From the NCBI GenBank assembly GCA_965203375.1, contig OZ241886.1:3162001-3226000 (forward strand): a stretch of 64,000 nucleotides of DNA. Reading direction: 5' to 3'. This document shows positions 8,488-17,224 of this stretch, one piece after another. The position numbers were made by a program, and so were the translations under genes. The DNA comes from CATQHS01 sp965203375 (GTDB taxonomy: Bacteria > Actinomycetota > Acidimicrobiia > Acidimicrobiales > Aldehydirespiratoraceae). The notes beneath the pieces were generated by a model, which was not told where the DNA came from, made no database searches, and saw only the letters and a program-made list of their open reading frames with translations. Each line of letters starts with the position of its first letter. Within the stretch, counting starts at the first letter, position 1.

Positions 8488-10011
8488 CTACCGGGCCCCG
8501 GCCATGGCCAGGCCGATGTCGTCGAGGCTGGCCTCGGCTCGGGGCGCCTCGAGCGATATCTCGCCCCGGTACACCACGATGATCCGGTCGGACAGCTTCA
8601 TCAGCTCGTCGAGGTCGTGGGACACCAAGACGATGGCCGCCCCGTCGTTGCGGGCGGCGACGAGCCGGCGGTGGACATAGCCGATGGCGCCCACGTCGAG
8701 GCCCCACGTCGGATTGTCGGCCACCACCAGCCTGGGCCGGCGCGAGAGCTCCCGGGCCAGCACCACCTTCTGCTGGTTGCCCCCCGAGAGCGCGGAGGCC
8801 GCCAGGTCGGGATCGGGAGGGCGGACGTCGAAGGCCTCGAGAAGCTCCCTGGCCTCGGCCCTGATCTGCCTCCACGACACGAGCCGCGGGCCGTCGCCCG
8901 GCGGCGCGGCCAGCAGATCGACGAGGGCGAGGTTCTCGGCCAGGGTCATGTCGGGCACCAGGCCGCGGCCCTGGCGGTCTTCGGGGATGATGCTCATACC
9001 GCAGCGGCGCAGTCGGCGGGGCGGGGCGTTGGCGATGTCTTCGCCGTCCAAGCGGATGGCGCCCTCGCAGCGGGCCGACCCGGTGAGGCCGTCGATCAGC
9101 GCCCGCTGGCCGTTGCCCTCCACCCCGGCGATCCCCAGCACCTCCCCCGACCGCACCCGCAGGCTCAACCCCTTCACGGGCGGTCCCGACGACGGCTCGG
9201 GCACGGTCAGGCCGCGGCACTCCAGGACGACCTCGGGCTCGCCGCGCCCGGACGACCGCGAGATCTCATCGACGATCAACTGGCCGGTCATCGCCTTGGC
9301 CAGCGCCTGCTGGTCGAACTCGCCTCGGGCCAGCTCCACCTGCTTGCGGCCCCGCCGGACGACCGACACCCGGTCGGCGATCTCCATGACCTCGCCCAGC
9401 TTGTGGGTCACCAGCACGATGGCGCGCCCGTCGGCCCGCAGCCTGTCGATGATCTCGAGCAGGACGGCGATCTGGCGCGCCCCCAGCAGGGCGGTGGGCT
9501 CGTCCAGGATGAGGATGCGGGCGTCGCGGTAGAGGGCCTTGAGGATCTCGACGCGCTGGCGCTCGTCCACCGGCAAGTCCCGCACGACCGCCGAGGGGTC
9601 CACCGGCACGCCGAAGCGGGCGCTCACCTCGCTCACCTCGTCGGCGATCTCCCTGCGGTCGAGCTTGCCGGCCCGGGCGGGGCGGGAGCCGAGCACGACG
9701 TTCTCGGCCACCGTGAAGGTCGGCACCAGCGCGAAGTGCTGGTGGACCATGCCGATGCCCCGGGCGATGGCGTCGGCCGGCGACGCCAGGCGGGTGGGCC
9801 GGCCCTCGATCTCGATCCGGCCGGCGTCGGGCTGCATGTGGCCGAAGGCGATGTTCATGAGCGTCGATTTGCCGGCGCCGTTCTCGCCCAAAACGACATG
9901 GACCTCGCCGACGCGAACCTCCAAGTCGATGGAGGCGTTGGCGACTACCGACCCGAACTGCTTGCAGATCCCGCGAAGGGCCAGCGCAGGCTTCGGGTTC
10001 GGCTGTTCCAC
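8488..10011 (-). CDS. BMP-type ABC importer ATPase, two nucleotide-binding domains (YufO/NupO-like)
   Basis: This 507-residue protein has two fused ABC domains. The first has a canonical Walker A (GENGAGKSTL, about residue 40) and Walker B (ARILILDEPTALL). The second has a degenerate Walker A (GVEGNGQRAL), a good signature motif (SALSGGNQQKVVLAREL) and a substituted Walker B region (PRLVVADNPTWGLD). One full and one degenerate site is normal for RbsA/YufO-type double ATPases. It would power import through the two downstream permeases. It lies 79 bases after the binding-protein stop, a spacer filled with short duplications. Confidence 0.92.
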   Translation of the reverse strand: MEQPNPKPALALRGICKQFGSVVANASIDLEVRVGEVHVVLGENGAGKSTLMNIAFGHMQPDAGRIEIEGRPTRLASPADAIARGIGMVHQHFALVPTFTVAENVVLGSRPARAGKLDRREIADEVSEVSARFGVPVDPSAVVRDLPVDERQRVEILKALYRDARILILDEPTALLGARQIAVLLEIIDRLRADGRAIVLVTHKLGEVMEIADRVSVVRRGRKQVELARGEFDQQALAKAMTGQLIVDEISRSSGRGEPEVVLECRGLTVPEPSSGPPVKGLSLRVRSGEVLGIAGVEGNGQRALIDGLTGSARCEGAIRLDGEDIANAPPRRLRRCGMSIIPEDRQGRGLVPDMTLAENLALVDLLAAPPGDGPRLVSWRQIRAEARELLEAFDVRPPDPDLAASALSGGNQQKVVLARELSRRPRLVVADNPTWGLDVGAIGYVHRRLVAARNDGAAIVLVSHDLDELMKLSDRIIVVYRGEISLEAPRAEASLDDIGLAMAGAR

Positions 10012-10013
10012 GG

Positions 10014-10110
10014 AGTTCAGCGCTCGGCTAGGCCACCATCATGGCCGCAGCCGATGGCCGCTGACCGCAGCCGGGGGCCGCCAGTCGCCGCTAACCGCAG
10101 CCGATTGCCG
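10014..10110. repeat. short degenerate direct repeats between ATPase and binding-protein genes
   Basis: The motif accgcagccg, or a close variant followed by gccgc, recurs at about 10040, 10065 and 10097, with similar spacing. The last copy runs into the 3' end of the binding-protein gene. It resembles the boundary duplications elsewhere in the window. Confidence 0.6.
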
Positions 10111-11269
10111 CCAAGTCGATCTCGCCGCCCGCGCCCTCGACGCCGACGGGATTGTCGCCCGCGGTCTCGTCGGGGATCATGATGTCCCCGCTGCGGACCT
10201 TGGCTTCGAGATCGTCGAAGGCGGCCCTGCCCTCGGCGTCGAGGGCTCCGGCGTTGTCGTACAGGGGGGCGGCGGAGATCCCGGCGGTGTTCTGGGCGGT
10301 GAAGTCGATGAACGCCGCGGCTGGGATCTGGCCGTTGAGGCCCTGGTCGATCAGCGCGGCCGCCACGTCTTGGAGCCCGTGAACGGCGGAGGTCAGCACG
10401 ACATCGGGGGCGACCTCGAAGCTGTCGTAGTAGGACGGGATCACCCAGACCGTGCCCTCGGCCTCCTGCGCCGCGGAGATCACCCCGAGCACGGCCTGAT
10501 CGGTGGCGGCCATGATGACGTCGGCGCCCGCCGCGATCTCGGCCTGGGCCGCGGCCTTGGCCGCGGCGGTGTCGGTCCAGGTGTTTATGTACTGCTGGCT
10601 GAACTCGATGCCGGGGTTCACGCAGCGGGCCCCGAGGTGGAAGGTCTCGGGCTGGCGGGTCAGGCCCGGAAAGGCGAAGCCGTTGATCGAGGCGACCCGG
10701 CCCGTGTCGGAGACGAGCGCGGCGATGGCCCCGGTGAAGAAGTTGGCGTGGTGCTGGGCGACGTCGACGTAGCAGAGGTTGTCCGGGTTGCCGTCGGTGG
10801 ACTCCGGCTGGTGGGGGATCTGGCACACGACGGTGTCGGGGAACTGCTCGGCCACCGTGCGGGCGGCATCGACCATCCGCCCGTCGGCCATCAGGATCAG
10901 GTCGTACCCGTCGCCTGCGAACGCTCCCCCCTGCTGGATGAAGTCATCGACCTCCGGGAGAGCCTCGACGATCTCCACGACCACATCGTCGTTGGCGGCG
11001 TCGGCCGCGGCGGCGCCGTCGGCCCAGGCGTTCGACCACGACGCGTCGTCGCTGGTGCCGGGTATCAACAGCGCCACCCGGTACGGCTCGGGGGCAGGCT
11101 CGGTTTCGGCGGTGGGCTCGGGGGCGGCAGCGGCCCCATCGGGCTCGTCGCCGGATCCGCCGGTTTCGTCGTCGCCGCCGCCGCAGGCCGCGGCGACAAG
11201 AGCCGCGGCGGCGAGCACCGCAAGCAATTGAAGTAGCAGCCGTCTCTGTCGAATGCTGGGTCGCATCAT
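10091..11269 (-). CDS. BMP-family substrate-binding lipoprotein
   Basis: The product starts MMRPSIRQRRLLLQLL and has a hydrophobic stretch ending in a lipobox (ALVAAAC, Cys near residue 31), then an acidic Gly/Pro/Glu linker. The mature domain shows BMP-family features such as PYRVALLIPGTSDDASWSNA, GAIAALVSDTGRVASINGF and GADVIMAATDQA. The family (Med/BmpA) binds nucleosides or other small ligands outside the cell for an ABC importer. I choose the paired ATGs at 11269/11266 because GGAGGG sits just upstream; an ATG at 11326 would add 19 residues. Length about 392 residues. Confidence 0.88.
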   Translation of the reverse strand: MMRPSIRQRRLLLQLLAVLAAAALVAAACGGGDDETGGSGDEPDGAAAAPEPTAETEPAPEPYRVALLIPGTSDDASWSNAWADGAAAADAANDDVVVEIVEALPEVDDFIQQGGAFAGDGYDLILMADGRMVDAARTVAEQFPDTVVCQIPHQPESTDGNPDNLCYVDVAQHHANFFTGAIAALVSDTGRVASINGFAFPGLTRQPETFHLGARCVNPGIEFSQQYINTWTDTAAAKAAAQAEIAAGADVIMAATDQAVLGVISAAQEAEGTVWVIPSYYDSFEVAPDVVLTSAVHGLQDVAAALIDQGLNGQIPAAAFIDFTAQNTAGISAAPLYDNAGALDAEGRAAFDDLEAKVRSGDIMIPDETAGDNPVGVEGAGGEIDLAAIGCG

Positions 11270-11383
11270 CCCTCCGTTCCTAGCCCATCCACCCGCCCGA
11301 CGTAAGTTTCGATACTCCGAGTTCACCTTATGACACGGGGTGGATGCCGCACAACTGAAAACCCCTGCGCCCCTGCGGCGGGT

Positions 11384-13150
11384 CTAGGTGTAGTCGGCGT
11401 ACTTGGGGAGGAGGCGCACGGGGCGGCTCAGGGCATCGCGGCGGAAGGGGTCGCCCAGCTCCTTGGTACACATCACCTCGATGACGGTGGTGCGGCCCGC
11501 GTTCATCTGGGCGTCGATGGCCCGGGCCAGCGCCGGGCCCACGTCGTCGAGGTCGTCCACCCGCACCCCGTCGGCGCCCATGGCCCGGGCCACCTCCGAC
11601 CAGTCCTCGCCCCCGTCGAGCTCGCCGGCCACGAACCGGCGGCCGTAGAAGTCGACCTGGTTCTTCTTCTCCGCCCCCCACTGGCGGTTGTGGAACACCA
11701 CGGCGGTGACCGGGATGGAGTGGCGGACGGCGGTCATCACCTCCACCATGCTCATGGCCCAGGCCCCGTCGCCGGCGTAAGCCACGGCCGGGCGGTCGGG
11801 GGCGGCCTTCTTGGCCCCGATGGCGGCGGGCAGGGCGTAGCCGCAGTTGCCCCAGCTCATGGCGGCCAGGAACGACCGGGGCTCCTCGAAGCGCAGGTAG
11901 CTGTTGGCCACCGAGTTGATGTTGCCGATGTCGGTGGACACCATCACCCGGGCGGGCATGGCCCTCTCCAGCTCCCGCAGCGCCTGGCGGGGGTGCAGCC
12001 AGTCGTCCGGCTCGGCCGCGGCCTGCTTGATCATGTCGACGCTGAAGTCGTCGGTCTCCTCGGTCCAGTCGTCGAGCTCGGCCTCCCAGGCCGCCTTGGC
12101 GGCCTTGGTGGACGCGGCCCGCTCGGCTCGGGTGGCGTCGCCGGCCAGCTCCCGGCCCCGGAGCCGCTCGGTGAGGGCCCGGGCCGCGGCGCCGGCGTCG
12201 CCGAAGACGCCCACGTCGATCCGCCGGACCAGGCCCAGCATCTTGGAGTCGGCGTCCACCTGGATGATCTTGGCCTCGGCGGGCCAGTAGTCGAGGCCGT
12301 GCTGGGGCAGGGTGCCGAAGGGGCCGAGGCGGGTGCCGAGGGCCAGCACCACGTCGGCCCGGGCCAGCAGCTTCATGGCGGCCTTGGACCCCTGGTAGCC
12401 CAGAGGCCCGCACCACTGGGGATGGCTGGCCGGGAAGGAGTCGTTGTGCAGGTAGCTGTTGACCACCGGGCAGCCCAGCCGCTCGGCCAGCCCGACGGCG
12501 TCGGCGGTGGCGTCGCCCATCACCACTCCCCCGCCGGAGATCATCACCGGGAAGTCGGCGGCGGCCAGCAGGTCGGCGGCCTGGTCGAGGGCGGCGGACC
12601 CGCCGGGGCCCCGCTCGATGCGCTGGGGCTCGGGGACGTCCACGTCGATCTCGCCGTAGAAGCGGTCTCGGGGGATGTTGAGCTGGGTGGGGCCGATCTC
12701 GGACAGGGCCCGGTCGAAGCAGCGGGCGGTGATCTCGGCCATGCGCCGCTCGTTGTTGACGTGGCCCTGGTATTTGGTGAACTCCTCGAACATGGGGAGC
12801 TGGTTGGTCTCCTGGAAGCCGCCCAGGCCGATCCCCATCGTTCCGGCCTCGGGGGTGACGATCACCACCGGGCTGTGGGCCCAGTAGGCGGCGGCCACGG
12901 CGGTGACGCAGTTGGAGATGCCCGGGCCGTTCTGGCCGATCACCACCCCGTGGCGGCCGCTGACCCGGGCGAACCCGTCGGCCATGTGGGCCGCGCCCTG
13001 CTCGTGGACCACGGGCACGAACTCGATCCCGGCCGGCTCGAAGATGTCCATGGCGTCCATGAAGGCGCTGCCCATGATGCCGAAGATGGTGTCGACGCCG
13101 TGGGCCACCATCGTCTCCACGAACGCCTCACTAGGTGTCATGCGAGTCAC
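11384..13150 (-). CDS. xsc: sulfoacetaldehyde acetyltransferase
   Basis: Xsc is a thiamine-diphosphate enzyme that converts sulfoacetaldehyde and phosphate into acetyl phosphate and sulfite, the desulfonation step in taurine, isethionate and C3-sulfonate breakdown. The 588-residue protein carries Xsc-specific stretches and not just generic ThDP-enzyme ones: MTPSEAFVETMVAHGVD at the start, GTMGIGLGGFQETNQLP, HNRQWGAEKKNQVDFYGRRF and EVMCTKELGDPFRRDAL near the C-terminus. The ThDP-binding GDGAWAM motif is near residue 460. The GTG at 13150 has a GGGAGGGAG Shine-Dalgarno. It heads the run that includes the BMP importer. Confidence 0.93.
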   Translation of the reverse strand: MTRMTPSEAFVETMVAHGVDTIFGIMGSAFMDAMDIFEPAGIEFVPVVHEQGAAHMADGFARVSGRHGVVIGQNGPGISNCVTAVAAAYWAHSPVVIVTPEAGTMGIGLGGFQETNQLPMFEEFTKYQGHVNNERRMAEITARCFDRALSEIGPTQLNIPRDRFYGEIDVDVPEPQRIERGPGGSAALDQAADLLAAADFPVMISGGGVVMGDATADAVGLAERLGCPVVNSYLHNDSFPASHPQWCGPLGYQGSKAAMKLLARADVVLALGTRLGPFGTLPQHGLDYWPAEAKIIQVDADSKMLGLVRRIDVGVFGDAGAAARALTERLRGRELAGDATRAERAASTKAAKAAWEAELDDWTEETDDFSVDMIKQAAAEPDDWLHPRQALRELERAMPARVMVSTDIGNINSVANSYLRFEEPRSFLAAMSWGNCGYALPAAIGAKKAAPDRPAVAYAGDGAWAMSMVEVMTAVRHSIPVTAVVFHNRQWGAEKKNQVDFYGRRFVAGELDGGEDWSEVARAMGADGVRVDDLDDVGPALARAIDAQMNAGRTTVIEVMCTKELGDPFRRDALSRPVRLLPKYADYT

Positions 13151-13254
13151 GATCCCGCTCCCTCCCTCGTCACTCGGTCGCCCGCCGAGCGCGGCGGACT
13201 CGAAGCAGTGACCCTACAAGTCCTGCACCGCCTTACGATCCCTACACTCAGAAC

Positions 13255-14175
13255 ATGAGCGACCCTCCTAAACGGCTCGGGACGTCCATCCAGATCTTCC
13301 TGGCCAGCGGCGAGGCCGACGGCGTCTGGGTAGTCGAGAAGAGCAACTGGACGGGCAAGGCGCTCATGGCTCCCCGGACCCGGTTCCGGGATCTCCGGTC
13401 CCGCTCGGACCTAACCGGACCGGGCATCTACCTGCTGATCGGCCCCAGCGAGTTGGAGTTGCAGGCGTACCGGATTTACATCGGTGAGACCGACGACCTC
13501 CCCCGCCGACTCGACGACCACCACAACCGGAACAAGGACTTCTGGAACCGGGTCATCGTCTTCACCAGCAAGGACGAGAATCTCAACAAGGCCCACATCC
13601 GATACTTGGAGGCCCGGCTGATCGGACTGGCAGCCGGGGCCAACCGGGCCGAGATGGACAACGCCAATGTTGGCTCGTTGCCCCCGTTGTCGGAGCCGGA
13701 CGAAGCTGAAGCCGAGGCCTTCCTGGCCGAGATGCTGCTCATCTACCCCGTGCTCGGCGTGCCGGTCTTTCAGAAGCCGGGTGAGCAAGCCGCCTCCCGG
13801 TCCGGTGAGCGATCATCGTCCGACGAACAGTCACCGGCTTCGACTCGTCTGTATCTCACCGGCCAAAACATCAAAGTCGAGGGCGTAGTTACCGCCAATG
13901 GTTTCGTCGTCTTCGCGGACTCACTCGGCCGAGCGGAAACGTTGCCGTCATTGACTAATCATGACAAATCTGCAGAAAACCTGCGGGCAAACCTGCTCAG
14001 CAATGGAATCCTCGTCCAAGAAGGCGACCATATCAGACTCAAGGAGGATTACGAGTTCAACTCTGCCTCGAAGGCAGCACAGGTCATGCTAGGCCGTTCC
14101 GCTAGTCCCCGTGATTGGAAGTCTGCCGAAGGCAAGACTCTCCAAGACCTACGAGCGGCGGAATCGACTACCTAA
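13255..14175 (+). CDS. GIY-YIG nuclease-like protein with DUF4357 C-terminus
   Basis: The 306-residue protein has a GIY-YIG type core: GPGIYLLIG near residue 58, then YRIYIGETDDLPRRLDDHH, a catalytic-like Arg and the downstream helix KAHIRYLEARLI with a conserved Glu. A DUF4357-like region lies at the C-terminus (ASKAAQVMLGRSASPRDWKS). Proteins with this pairing are annotated as nucleases of unknown target, frequently beside DNA methylases or restriction genes. It is immediately followed, convergently, by a DNA methylase gene. The ATG at 13255 is preferred to an upstream reading from 13135 whose first 40 residues overlap the xsc promoter region. Confidence 0.8.
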   Translation: MSDPPKRLGTSIQIFLASGEADGVWVVEKSNWTGKALMAPRTRFRDLRSRSDLTGPGIYLLIGPSELELQAYRIYIGETDDLPRRLDDHHNRNKDFWNRVIVFTSKDENLNKAHIRYLEARLIGLAAGANRAEMDNANVGSLPPLSEPDEAEAEAFLAEMLLIYPVLGVPVFQKPGEQAASRSGERSSSDEQSPASTRLYLTGQNIKVEGVVTANGFVVFADSLGRAETLPSLTNHDKSAENLRANLLSNGILVQEGDHIRLKEDYEFNSASKAAQVMLGRSASPRDWKSAEGKTLQDLRAAESTT

Positions 14176-14222
14176 CATACAACCTATAATGACCTCAATT
14201 AAACTCAAATTTTCAGTTTATA

Positions 14223-15944
14223 TTAGTGCATCATATTCGCAACATTGGCTAAATTTAGCGTGCTGAGATCCCATCCATGTCTGAATCCATACCTAAGTAT
14301 TTCCAGGTACAACCGGCTTGCCTCAGAGAATAAGCTGGAAATAGTGTTAGAGCCAACTATATAATTTGCTGCTTCCTCTAGATCGTATTTCTCGGGTGGA
14401 GTTATAGAAGTAGCTAGCTGATTTGGTGAACCGGCTCGCATGGTGAGCACAAGATCAAGTGTTACAACATTCTCAAACTCTGAAGTCAAACCTTTGACGG
14501 AACGTTGACCCTTATCAAGGATAGAAATAAGTTCAGGTATTACGATGAGACCAGCCGACTTGATTGCTCTCTGTGCAATTTTCCAGATCGATCCTGAGCT
14601 GTTGCCGAACACTATAGTGATATATCCATCCGGTTTCGCCACTCTCTTACATTCAATTAGAGCATCCGTAAGCAGCTTCTCATAGCGTTCCGCTGTTCGA
14701 TGATGGCCAGTCTCGATTCGGTCAATAACCGCTTCTCTAGCTGGATCGGTCATGCTGTCTAGCCACGCCTCTTGAAAGAGGTTCATATCCGAGTAGAAGA
14801 TATTTGACCCGAACGGAGGATCTGTAAATACATAATCAATAGAATTGTCCGGCAATGGCACAGAATCTGCGCTAGCAACGTCGTAAGTGACATTCATGGA
14901 TTCAACAAATTGCGCGATCGACATCTCGCGCTTATTGGCTAGTATCCAGTTATCAGATTTGATAGCAGCTTCAACTTTGCGACTGAACAAATCAAATACA
15001 TTCCACTCATAAAATACAGGGGCCACATAGTAGTTGGAATTGACGGCATTCAGGGGGCGTTTCTTTGACCATTGATATCGTTTGCTAGCTCTTGTAAGAA
15101 TAGCCGTAAAGCAGAACTTCAACTTCTCTTTCAGGCTTTCGTCTTCAACTAAATCTATCTCTGCTTTGAGAGCACTAAGGGCGCATATGTTGCGATGCGA
15201 GTAGAACGAGGCCGTTGTAGTAAGTCCATGCCTACCCAGGGCTGACGCAATGAACATCTGACGATCTTCTTCAATGGGTTCATCGGGCCACATTAAACCT
15301 GTACTACGCGGCTTTATCGTTATGTCCGACCATTCTTGCTCAATCTGAGATCTTGAGCACATGCAGACGATGAAGTCAATAATAGAAACCTCACCGATCC
15401 TTCTCGCCCTGGGTGAAAACGGTGCCGGACAATTAGTACATTTCAGTTTGCTTTTATCCCAATCGGCGTCTTCAATGGACCGGTAGAAGACAACTGGAGC
15501 TAAGCATTCTCGGCATTCCATGACCATGCTCCACACAGTTTTGACAAGTCGAGCCGTCTGCCCGCATCTTGAACAAGGGGTCGTATATACATCACCGATC
15601 CTATCCTCTGCCCTCGTAATGATTTCGGCTGCTTTACTGCGCAAGCGAGCAGGATCAACTAAATTCAAATAATTGCGTCCGATATGCTCGCCGAGAACTG
15701 CGATGTCAAACAGGTGAGCCTTCCTGCCCAGAGTCGCAGCGGCAACGCCTGTCATCCCAGAGCCAGCGAACGGGTCGAGCACGGTTTCACCCGGTCGAGT
15801 GAATGCTTTGATGAACGGGGTGATCGCCGATACCGGGATTTTCGTGAGATACGCGTGCGCCATGTAGACCGGATCGCTCCGCTTGACGGTGACGGAGTCG
15901 GGGAGCAGGAGGGATGCGTTATCAGAGATCAGAGTGTTACTCAT
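14223..15944 (-). CDS. DNA methylase (N4/N6-type) with zinc-ribbon insert
   Basis: The 573-residue protein has SAM-binding motif I (ETVLDPFAGSGMTGVAAATL) near residue 55 and catalytic motif IV (YVFTDPPFGSN) near residue 378. Between them is a cysteine-rich insert with CSRCG, CREC and CTNC pairs that looks like a zinc ribbon. Motif order and insert resemble solitary DNA modification methylases and not the modification subunits of simple type II systems. The gene is clearly AT-richer than its surroundings and uses codons such as AAT, ATA and TTA rare elsewhere here, suggesting recent acquisition. ATG 15944 follows GAGG by about 10 bases; a TTG five codons earlier is possible. Confidence 0.82.
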   Translation of the reverse strand: MSNTLISDNASLLLPDSVTVKRSDPVYMAHAYLTKIPVSAITPFIKAFTRPGETVLDPFAGSGMTGVAAATLGRKAHLFDIAVLGEHIGRNYLNLVDPARLRSKAAEIITRAEDRIGDVYTTPCSRCGQTARLVKTVWSMVMECRECLAPVVFYRSIEDADWDKSKLKCTNCPAPFSPRARRIGEVSIIDFIVCMCSRSQIEQEWSDITIKPRSTGLMWPDEPIEEDRQMFIASALGRHGLTTTASFYSHRNICALSALKAEIDLVEDESLKEKLKFCFTAILTRASKRYQWSKKRPLNAVNSNYYVAPVFYEWNVFDLFSRKVEAAIKSDNWILANKREMSIAQFVESMNVTYDVASADSVPLPDNSIDYVFTDPPFGSNIFYSDMNLFQEAWLDSMTDPAREAVIDRIETGHHRTAERYEKLLTDALIECKRVAKPDGYITIVFGNSSGSIWKIAQRAIKSAGLIVIPELISILDKGQRSVKGLTSEFENVVTLDLVLTMRAGSPNQLATSITPPEKYDLEEAANYIVGSNTISSLFSEASRLYLEILRYGFRHGWDLSTLNLANVANMMH

Positions 15945-15989
15945 AGTCTGTAGCCTCAAAGTCTGCGCGTTCTTAGGCTCGCCTCCATC

Positions 15990-16196
15990 ATGGCCCGAGG
16001 CAGCGACAGAGCCGGTGATGGCAGGAAAAGCACCGACGAGGCGAGGAGCCTCTTCGAGGGGCGGGTCCGCCGGCTGCGGAAGCAGGTGGGACTGTCGCAG
16101 GAAGGGTTGGCCGAGGCCGCGGGGCTGCGGACCACCGGCAGGGAGGGCCTGGACGCTCAGAAGGTCCGCTTCGATCCCGCGAATCCCGTTCTCTGA
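15990..16196 (+). pseudogene. truncated XRE-type HTH regulator
   Basis: The 68-codon frame contains FEGRVRRLRKQVGLSQEGLAEA, an obvious first half of an XRE helix-turn-helix domain. It then diverges (GLRTTGREGLDAQKVRFDPA) before the recognition helix is completed. A real regulator of this family would be longer, so this is probably a fragment left by insertion or deletion. It lies between the methylase start and the initiator tRNA. Confidence 0.5.
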
Positions 16197-16239
16197 ACCG
16201 TCGGGTTGTGATTCGAGCGCCTAGGTGCTAGCTTGGTAG

Positions 16240-16316
<77 letters not shown>

Positions 16317-16320
16317 AGAA

Positions 16321-16353
16321 AGCCCAGGTCAGAGCACTGCTCGGGCCTGGGCT
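16321..16353 (+). terminator. hairpin just downstream of tRNA-fMet
   Basis: AGCCCAGG (16321-16328) is perfectly complementary to CCTGGGCT (16346-16353), giving an 8-bp stem right after the tRNA. There is no T run, so it may be a processing or weak termination structure. Part of its loop and 3' arm forms the direct repeat described at 16325. Confidence 0.45.
16325..16348. repeat. att-like direct repeat, copy 1
   Basis: This 24-base sequence (starting CAGGTCAGAGCACTGCTCGG) recurs at 19511-19535 with one inserted base and one substitution. It begins 9 bases after the tRNA CCA end. The two copies bracket the HTH gene and the DUF262-AlbA_2 gene. Confidence 0.6.
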
Positions 16354-16478
16354 CAGTCATTCCCCCGAAATGTCGAAGAGCAGCGACCGTGCGCTCGCCA
16401 TCGGCTCGTGCCCGAATCGGGCGTAGCCCCTGTTCTCTATCGGGAACATAATCGGCTGTATATCGGTAGGGTTATGAA

Positions 16479-17144
16479 ATGCAGGTGATCGGAGTTGCCG
16501 ACGCGGCGGTCGAGCTAGGCGTCAGCGAGAGGCGTGTGCGCCAGATGCTCGCCAGCGGAACCTTGCGAGGCAGCCGGATCGGCAGGGTGTGGGCGATAGA
16601 CCGCGCCGCGCTCGACGTGGTCGCCGACCGTTGCACAAGTGCCGGCCGCCCGTGGAAAGCCGCGTCGGCATGGGCCGTCCTAGCCCTGGCCGACGGCCGC
16701 GAGATCGAAAGCTCCGCCGTGGCCCAATCACGGGCGCGCCGACGCCTGGCGGCAGGTCTTCTGCCTCTCGCTAAGCGTCTGCGGGCCCGAGCTGAGACCC
16801 GGCGCTTCTACGGACATCCCTCCGTGCTCGACAAGCTTCCAGGAACTGCCCGAGCTGTTCGCACCGGCTTGAGCGCCGCGGGCGAGCACGGCCTCGACCT
16901 CGTCGCCATCGGCGGGTACGAGGCTTACATGCCCGAGTCGGACATCGCGGATGTCGCCCGGAAATTCGCTCTCGTCGAGGGGGCGGAGCGGCCCAACGTC
17001 GTGCTCAGGGCCGTCGAGGATGCCGTCTGGCCTTTCCAGCCCGACGAGGAAGTGGCCCCGATCCCGGTGGTGGCCCTCGATCTGCTCGACGCGAGCGACG
17101 ACCGGTCAAAGCGCCTCGCAGTGTCGCTGCTGAGCCGGCCATGA
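16479..17144 (+). CDS. HTH-domain protein, possible AbiEi-like antitoxin or regulator
   Basis: The 221-residue protein begins with a MerR/excisionase-like helix-turn-helix (ADAAVELGVSERRVRQMLAS, then SRIGRVWAIDRAAL). The rest has no motif I can place firmly; the C-terminal PVVALDLLDASDDRSKRLA resembles the end of HTH-containing partners of AbiEii-type nucleotidyltransferases. No nucleotidyltransferase gene follows, so if that reading is right the partner is missing. GGTAGGG lies about 8 bases before the ATG. The next gene, the DUF262 protein, is 80 bases downstream. Confidence 0.6.
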   Translation: MQVIGVADAAVELGVSERRVRQMLASGTLRGSRIGRVWAIDRAALDVVADRCTSAGRPWKAASAWAVLALADGREIESSAVAQSRARRRLAAGLLPLAKRLRARAETRRFYGHPSVLDKLPGTARAVRTGLSAAGEHGLDLVAIGGYEAYMPESDIADVARKFALVEGAERPNVVLRAVEDAVWPFQPDEEVAPIPVVALDLLDASDDRSKRLAVSLLSRP

Positions 17145-17224
17145 ATCGGGCCTAACCCGATTGGGCGGTTCTGATCACCGGGTAGTACAATCTCGCCGCC
17201 GTTCCACCGGGAAGGAGTACGACG

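Noticed and set aside
7367..9220. A 617-codon reading of the permease 1 frame
   Set aside because: The part upstream of 8401 overlaps the ATPase gene out of frame and is Arg/Gly/Pro-rich; only the part from the ATG at 8401 resembles a permease.
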